Below, piece after piece: positions 29,425 to 33,582 of a DNA stretch of 33,582 nt (within the stretch, counting starts at the first letter, position 1; each line of letters begins with the position of its first letter). The DNA comes from Gaoshiqia sp050298035 (GTDB taxonomy: Bacteria; Bacteroidota; Bacteroidia; Bacteroidales; Prolixibacteraceae), in contig JBNKTK010000028.1 of assembly GCA_050298035.1 (NCBI GenBank), forward strand, positions 1-33,582, in the 5' to 3' direction. A program made the position numbers and the translations under genes. The notes beneath the pieces were generated by a model. The model was not told the DNA's origin. It did no database searches and worked only from the letters and a program-made list of their open reading frames with translations.

Positions 29425-30252
29425 TCAGAAGTACTTTATTCCCTCGCCCAGGATTTCACTTAACAGGTTATTTGCCAAACGGCTGGCACCAATCCGGAAA
29501 AACCCGGGATTCAGCCATTCATCGCCAAGAATTTCTTTCACAATGGTCAGGTAAAGGATTGCATCTTCAGTAGAAGAAATGCCACCTGCAGGTTTAAAGC
29601 CAACCTTTTTGCCGGTTTTCATCCAGAACTCTTTAATGGCATGGCACATCACAATTGCAGCTTCGGGAGTAGCTGCCGGGGTCATTTTGCCGGTTGATGT
29701 TTTAATAAAATCGGCGCCTGCCTCCATGGCCAGTATCGAAGCAGAACGGATTTTTTCAGGTTCGGCCAAAGCTCCCGTCTCCAAAATAACCTTCAGGTGG
29801 GCATCACCAATCGCATCCTTAATTGTTGCGATTTCTTCGCGGCAGATGAATTTATCACCTTCGAGAAATGCCCATAGTGGCAAAACAATATCAATTTCGT
29901 CGGCACCAAGATCAACGGCCATTTTTGCCTCTTTCACTTTCATCTCAATGAAGGTCATTGACGAAGGAAATCCTCCGGCAACCGCCGCAATTTTCACATC
30001 CTTAGCCGCCAGGTTCTCTTTCACCGTCCTGACCATGTTGGGATAAACACAAATAGCCGCAACATTCTGAAATGCAGTGTAATCAAACGCAAAATCGTTT
30101 ACACGCTTGGTAAAAGATTTTACAGAACTGATTGTATCGGTTGAATTCAGGGTGGTTAAATCAATGCAGGAAAATGCCAGTTGTTGCATCTCCTGCGTGT
30201 TATTCATCTCGGCCTTCGCTTTAATTGCCGCCAACTCTGCCTGGATTGTCAT
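29425..30252 (-). CDS. deoC: Deoxyribose-phosphate aldolase
   Basis: DeoC cleaves 2-deoxyribose 5-phosphate to glyceraldehyde 3-phosphate and acetaldehyde in deoxynucleoside catabolism. The protein has 275 residues, a class I TIM-barrel aldolase. ADEIDIVLPLW (about residues 140) holds an active-site aspartate, ADFIKTSTGK holds the Schiff-base lysine, and VGFKPAGGISS holds the second lysine that tunes it. It is the last of three genes on this strand, with only six bases between it and the pyrophosphohydrolase gene. No deoxynucleoside kinase or phosphorylase lies nearby. Confidence 0.95.
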   Translation of the reverse strand: MTIQAELAAIKAKAEMNNTQEMQQLAFSCIDLTTLNSTDTISSVKSFTKRVNDFAFDYTAFQNVAAICVYPNMVRTVKENLAAKDVKIAAVAGGFPSSMTFIEMKVKEAKMAVDLGADEIDIVLPLWAFLEGDKFICREEIATIKDAIGDAHLKVILETGALAEPEKIRSASILAMEAGADFIKTSTGKMTPAATPEAAIVMCHAIKEFWMKTGKKVGFKPAGGISSTEDAILYLTIVKEILGDEWLNPGFFRIGASRLANNLLSEILGEGIKYF

Positions 30253-30258
30253 AGCTTA

Positions 30259-30609
30259 CTATTTTAGTTTGTCATTATTCTGATGCCGGTCTTTGTCCCG
30301 GCTTGTTTTTTTCTCCATATTTTTCAGGAACGCTTCGTTCAGGTCAACACCTGTTTGGTTGGCCAAACAAATCAGCACCCAAAGCACATCGGCCATTTCA
30401 TCTGCCAGGTTTTTGCCTTCGTCCGATTTTTTAAACGATTGGTCACCGTATTTTCGTGCCATAAGCCGGGCAAGCTCACCAACTTCTTCTGTTAAAATGG
30501 CCATGTTTGTCAACTCGCTGAAATAGCGCACGCCAATTGTTTTAATCCAGTTATCGACCAACTGCTGGGCTTGCAACAAAGTAACCTCCTGATTATCGGA
30601 TTGTCTCAT
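30259..30609 (-). CDS. MazG-like nucleotide pyrophosphohydrolase
   Basis: The protein has 116 residues and belongs to the all-alpha NTP pyrophosphohydrolase superfamily, which hydrolyses (d)NTPs to monophosphates and pyrophosphate and helps clear unwanted nucleotides. The metal-binding signature is clear: LTEEVGELARLMARKYG (EExxE) and NLADEMADVLWVLICLAN (ExxD). The size fits the single-domain form rather than the tandem MazG. It sits between dtd and deoC, 63 and six bases away, all on the minus strand. This arrangement suggests a housecleaning operon, although substrate preference is not visible in the sequence. Confidence 0.88.
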   Translation of the reverse strand: MRQSDNQEVTLLQAQQLVDNWIKTIGVRYFSELTNMAILTEEVGELARLMARKYGDQSFKKSDEGKNLADEMADVLWVLICLANQTGVDLNEAFLKNMEKKTSRDKDRHQNNDKLK

Positions 30610-30672
30610 CTGTAAAAAATTTATGTCACATTGATTATACGGTATTCAAGTTTCCGAAGTTAAAACCGGGAA

Positions 30673-31128
30673 CTAAAAGTCTTTGTTTTTGGTATCCATC
30701 ACAATGGTCACGGGTCCGTCGTTTACCAGTGCAACTTTCATGTCGGCGCCAAACTCGCCGCTTCCCACTTCTTGTCCCAGTTTCAAGGATAATTCCTTCA
30801 GGAACTTTTCATACATGGGAATGGCAAAATCAGGTTTTGATGCCCGGATGTATGATGGGCGGTTTCCCTTTTTGGTGCTAGCGTGTAAGGTAAACTGGCT
30901 TATTACCAAGGCCTCGCCGCCAACATCCGTCACCGAAAGGTTCATCACCCCTTCCTGATCATTAAAAATCCGCAACTGGCAGATCTTTTTCACCAGCCAA
31001 TCGATGTCTTCATCTGTATCGGCATCTTCAATTCCCAACAGGATCAGCAATCCCTGTTTAATTGAAGATTTCACTTTTTGATTAATTGTTACCGAGGCTT
31101 CTGAAACCCGTTGTACGACAGCTCTCAT
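30673..31128 (-). CDS. dtd: D-aminoacyl-tRNA deacylase
   Basis: DTD hydrolyses D-amino acids (and glycine) wrongly attached to tRNA. The protein has 151 residues, the standard length. MRAVVQRVSEASVTI at the start, ALVISQFTLHASTKKGNRPSY (about residues 74-94) and VALVNDGPVTIVMDT near the end are the family motifs. The Gly-cisPro element in NDGPVT is intact, which sets selectivity for D-residues. It is the first gene of the dtd-mazG-deoC unit and is divergent from the lipoate ligase gene. Confidence 0.95.
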   Translation of the reverse strand: MRAVVQRVSEASVTINQKVKSSIKQGLLILLGIEDADTDEDIDWLVKKICQLRIFNDQEGVMNLSVTDVGGEALVISQFTLHASTKKGNRPSYIRASKPDFAIPMYEKFLKELSLKLGQEVGSGEFGADMKVALVNDGPVTIVMDTKNKDF

Positions 31129-31177
31129 TCTTAAAAGATAAATATGGTTTACTCCTGACGATCGAATTTAAAAGGGG

Positions 31178-31208
31178 TAAAGATAGCATCCGCCTTTATC
31201 CTCACAAA
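31178..31208 (-). promoter_or_regulatory. Promoter of the dtd-mazG-deoC unit
   Basis: On the minus strand a TTTG (31205-31208) and TATCTTTA (31178-31185) are 19 bases apart, matching the Bacteroidota consensus except for the last base of the -7 element. Confidence 0.5.
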
Positions 31209-31279
31209 ATAATTTCGTTTGAGTGATTTGCCCCGTGGAGAAACCGATATTGTCCCCCTGTCATTTCGAAGTTTTAACC

Positions 31280-31287
31280 TAAATTTG
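31280..31287 (+). promoter_or_regulatory. -7 element abutting the lipoate ligase start
   Basis: TAAATTTG ends only four bases before the ATG at 31292. If this is the promoter, the mRNA would start at or within a few bases of the start codon, giving a leaderless or nearly leaderless message. Confidence 0.5.
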
Positions 31288-31291
31288 CGGC

Positions 31292-32275
31292 ATGACTGTA
31301 CTTTGCATCCAATTGAATGAGCCGGATCCGTATTTCAACCTGGCCGCCGAAGAATACCTGCTGAAAAACTTCACCGAGGACATTTTTATGCTTTGGCGAA
31401 GCGAAAGTTCGATTGTTGTCGGGAAACACCAGAATGCTTTGGCTGAAATCAACCACCGGTATGTAAAGGAAAACAAAATCAAGATTGCCCGCCGCCTATC
31501 AGGTGGAGGCACCGTCTTTCACGATACGGGAAACCTCAACTTCACTTTTATAAAAAACGTTGAAAAACTGGAAGATGTGAACTTCAAAGTTTTTACCCAA
31601 CCAATTGTTGCGGTCCTCAGAAAATTAGGACTGGATGCTTATACAACCGGACGGAACGATTTGATGATTGACGGGAAAAAAATTTCAGGCAATGCCGAGC
31701 ATGTTTTCAAAAAGCGGGTGCTTCATCATGGCACGTTGCTGTTCGACAGCCATCTTGAAAAGCTAAAACAGGCACTTAAAGTTGATTTGTCGCGATTTGA
31801 AGATAAAGCAGTCCAGTCGAACCGCAGCGAGGTGACCAACATCTCCCGGCACCTGCCCACGAAAATGAAGGTAGATGAGTTTGCCGATTTCATTTTCAAG
31901 CATGTCCCGGAAAGTTACCCTGACTTCAAAATCATTCATTTTTCTCCTGAGGACAGGGAAATCATCCATAAACTAAAAGAAGAAAAATACAGCCAGTGGG
32001 ACTGGATTTACGGCTATTCGCCAAAATATAAATACCGGAATGAGTTGACCACCGCAAATGGTCAAATCCGGTTCTGCCTCCAGGTTGAAAAAGGCAAAAT
32101 CGCGGAATCGACCTGGGAAGGGGCAATTTCTGATGATCTGTCGAGAGTGCTTTCTGAAAGTTTCACGGGTTTACGCCACACTGAAGAGGATTTACAACCT
32201 GCAATCCAAAAAATCCGGAAAAACCTGGCATCCGAATTTATTACCACTGAATCGTTACTCGAAAAGCTATTGTAA
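31292..32275 (+). CDS. Lipoate-protein ligase A family enzyme
   Basis: LplA-type enzymes activate lipoate with ATP and attach it to E2 subunits of 2-oxoacid dehydrogenases and to GcvH. The protein has 327 residues and starts FNLAAEEYLLKNF. SIVVGKHQNALAEIN, RRLSGGGTVFHDTGNLNFTFI (about residues 67-87) and KKISGNAEHVFKKRVLHHGTLLFD (about 130-153) are the catalytic-domain motifs, including the substrate lysine. The C-terminal domain with YSQWDWIYGYSPKYKY corresponds to the accessory domain of bacterial LplA. It appears to be monocistronic. I would not separate lipoate ligase from octanoyl transferase activity on sequence alone, but the two-domain length favours LplA. Confidence 0.9.
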   Translation: MTVLCIQLNEPDPYFNLAAEEYLLKNFTEDIFMLWRSESSIVVGKHQNALAEINHRYVKENKIKIARRLSGGGTVFHDTGNLNFTFIKNVEKLEDVNFKVFTQPIVAVLRKLGLDAYTTGRNDLMIDGKKISGNAEHVFKKRVLHHGTLLFDSHLEKLKQALKVDLSRFEDKAVQSNRSEVTNISRHLPTKMKVDEFADFIFKHVPESYPDFKIIHFSPEDREIIHKLKEEKYSQWDWIYGYSPKYKYRNELTTANGQIRFCLQVEKGKIAESTWEGAISDDLSRVLSESFTGLRHTEEDLQPAIQKIRKNLASEFITTESLLEKLL

Positions 32276-32360
32276 AAACCGCCATGTCAAACGGCAAAAC
32301 ATCTTTGCTCGTGTACAAAATTCTGCAGACCAACATGGTGATTTTGATTTATCCGCGGGC

Positions 32361-33582
32361 TTACTTTTCTACCTGAACAGTTGTCTGCGACCTCCCGGTT
32401 CGGCCAAACTGATCAATCACTTCCACTTCAATCAAAAATCTTCCAGAGATATTGCTTGCAGGCACCCCAACTATTGCAGTGCCATTCTTGTCGAGGGGCA
32501 AAGCGGCATTCCAGTACAGGGTTGTCTGTCCCTCATTCCCCGAATCGATCATCGTTTCTATAAAATCACGGTTGACACGATAAATTCCCTGGAAAAGGTT
32601 TTTGGTTGGTTCGGTAGGTTCTTCCACCCATTCCCCTCTTTTGGTTTTGATCTCAATCAAGCCAACAGAATTCAAGCCCGTGTATCGCAAAATATCTATC
32701 GGCTTGGTTGAAATATTGATTGTCTCAATATCGTTAGAGGCCATACTTGTAAGCACCGAGGAACTGGTCCCCATCATCACTCCGTCGATAACGATCAACG
32801 CGCCTTCCTGCGAATTAATTGAATTTATCCCCCCCGGAAATATTATTTTATCCCCCATAAGGGTATATGGTTTAATCATTTTTATAGCCTCCATAACCGA
32901 AGAACCGGATTGCAAAAGAACCAGGTAGGGTGCACTTTGGGACTTTCCTGCTGATCTATTCACTTTGGTAAACAAACCGGGGTTTGCGGCGAAGAACCCG
33001 GGACTTACCCGGGGCTCGGCATAAATTGACTGAAGCGCGAGGTAGTTTTTAATCTGCCTTGGAAGCCAATCCTTCACCCCGGGGTTGTATTCAATCTTCA
33101 ATTTATCATTTCCATCTGCATCAATTGCTTTTACAATATAATTGTCGGCACCGGAAGCCTTGACCCCCTGAAACGAGAACGCCCCGTTTTCATCCGAAGT
33201 CACATTCATAATTTGAGTATTGGATGCGTTTAGCAGGCTGACCTTTGCATTTTTTACCGGCATGTTGTTTTCTCCCAGCACATGGCCGGCAAGCCAGTCT
33301 TTATTTTTAGGAACGTCACTTCCTTCATCAAAATCAAGAATAGTTTGCCACGAATAGTTGTTAAAGCTGTTGCAGATCAGAAGATAGTTTAACGCATTTT
33401 CAGGCAAGGCACCATTTTCTTCCAACAACGAGTTAATGGTTGTAATTTCATTTTCAAGCTGGTTGTTCAGGTCAAAACAGGCCGAAAGACCGCACTTTCC
33501 TTCCCGGTCTGCATACTCCGGGATTACACGAACAATTGCCGTGGCAGGGGATAAATCTCCGGAAAGGGGTGCTGCACCAATC
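32361..33582 (-). CDS. TonB-plug/carboxypeptidase-regulatory-like protein, C-terminal part
   Basis: The frame stays open to the right edge, so the N-terminus is missing; 406 residues are visible and an apparent TTG start at 33428 is not the real one. A carboxypeptidase-regulatory-like Ig domain (WLAGHVLGENNMPVKNAKVSL through FSFQGVKASG) is followed by a linker and a TonB-receptor plug-like domain (ALIVIDGVMMGTSSSVL, then IETINISTKP and GLIEIKTKRGE). No 22-strand barrel follows. The protein ends instead with an Ig-like stretch (TLYWNAALPLDKNGTAIV, then RFLIEVEVIDQFGRTG). This matches the large Bacteroidota surface or periplasmic proteins with macroglobulin-like domains and a barrel-less plug, of unknown role. 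Confidence 0.75.
   Translation of the reverse strand, partial: IGAAPLSGDLSPATAIVRVIPEYADREGKCGLSACFDLNNQLENEITTINSLLEENGALPENALNYLLICNSFNNYSWQTILDFDEGSDVPKNKDWLAGHVLGENNMPVKNAKVSLLNASNTQIMNVTSDENGAFSFQGVKASGADNYIVKAIDADGNDKLKIEYNPGVKDWLPRQIKNYLALQSIYAEPRVSPGFFAANPGLFTKVNRSAGKSQSAPYLVLLQSGSSVMEAIKMIKPYTLMGDKIIFPGGINSINSQEGALIVIDGVMMGTSSSVLTSMASNDIETINISTKPIDILRYTGLNSVGLIEIKTKRGEWVEEPTEPTKNLFQGIYRVNRDFIETMIDSGNEGQTTLYWNAALPLDKNGTAIVGVPASNISGRFLIEVEVIDQFGRTGRSQTTVQVEK

Noticed and set aside
32276..32300. Possible terminator after the lipoate ligase gene
   Set aside because: Only three or four pairs can form, too weak to call.
1..33582. CRISPR arrays, tRNA or rRNA genes, insertion sequences
   Set aside because: No regularly spaced repeats, no cloverleaf-like sequence in the intergenic gaps, and no transposase or integrase frame were seen.

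Overview
The window reads as a chromosomal segment of a Bacteroidota bacterium, probably Bacteroidales or Marinilabiliales. The evidence is a type IX secretion sorting domain on a secreted protease, a fused DAHP synthase-chorismate mutase, a DUF4271-hemD-rnpA cluster, and many -7 elements of the form TAnnTTTG. There is also a TonB-plug/carboxypeptidase-regulatory protein at the right edge. No tRNA, rRNA, CRISPR array, transposase or integrase was seen. Most of the window is ordinary, moderately GC-balanced core genome; roughly 25.6-29.3 kb is clearly richer in A+T and looks accessory.

Layout. 1-2.3 kb: start of a VOC/glyoxalase gene, a four-helix membrane protein, a MORN-repeat secreted protein with an unusually perfect Shine-Dalgarno, and a TetR regulator. 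2.4-4.7 kb: RNase R behind a hairpin-rich leader. 4.8-8.9 kb: a secreted GH32-type protein that appears to lack the canonical catalytic nucleophile, divergent from a large secreted zinc metalloprotease with a T9SS tail. 8.95-11.2 kb: an aromatic amino acid operon (prephenate dehydrogenase, then DAHP synthase-chorismate mutase), preceded by an apparent transcription attenuator. That attenuator has a 22-residue leader peptide with eight consecutive aromatic residues, an intrinsic terminator, and a mutually exclusive antiterminator pairing. 11.3-14.6 kb: rnpA, hemD and a DUF4271 membrane protein on the minus strand, divergent from a tRNA-dihydrouridine synthase. 14.7-20.9 kb: an RND efflux operon (TolC-like protein, lipoprotein adaptor, inner-membrane pump) that continues into a small PII-like protein and a DUF2892 membrane protein. 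21.0-25.5 kb: DNA polymerase I, an ArsR-family repressor with a candidate self-operator, and a trans-polyprenyl diphosphate synthase. 25.5-29.4 kb: the A+T-rich block, with an unknown lipoprotein behind two strong hairpins and two small beta-barrel-like exported proteins. 29.4-32.3 kb: a deoC-mazG-like-dtd operon divergent from a lipoate-protein ligase whose mRNA may be nearly leaderless. 32.4 kb to the end: the C-terminal part of a TonB-plug-like protein.

The most notable signal is the aromatic leader peptide with its attenuator, which would let charging of Phe/Tyr/Trp tRNAs set transcription of the first shared step (DAHP synthase) and the chorismate-to-tyrosine branch. Next come the GH32 protein with altered active-site motifs and the efflux operon with a built-in PII-like gene. 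Function calls rest on recognised motifs; no database search was run.
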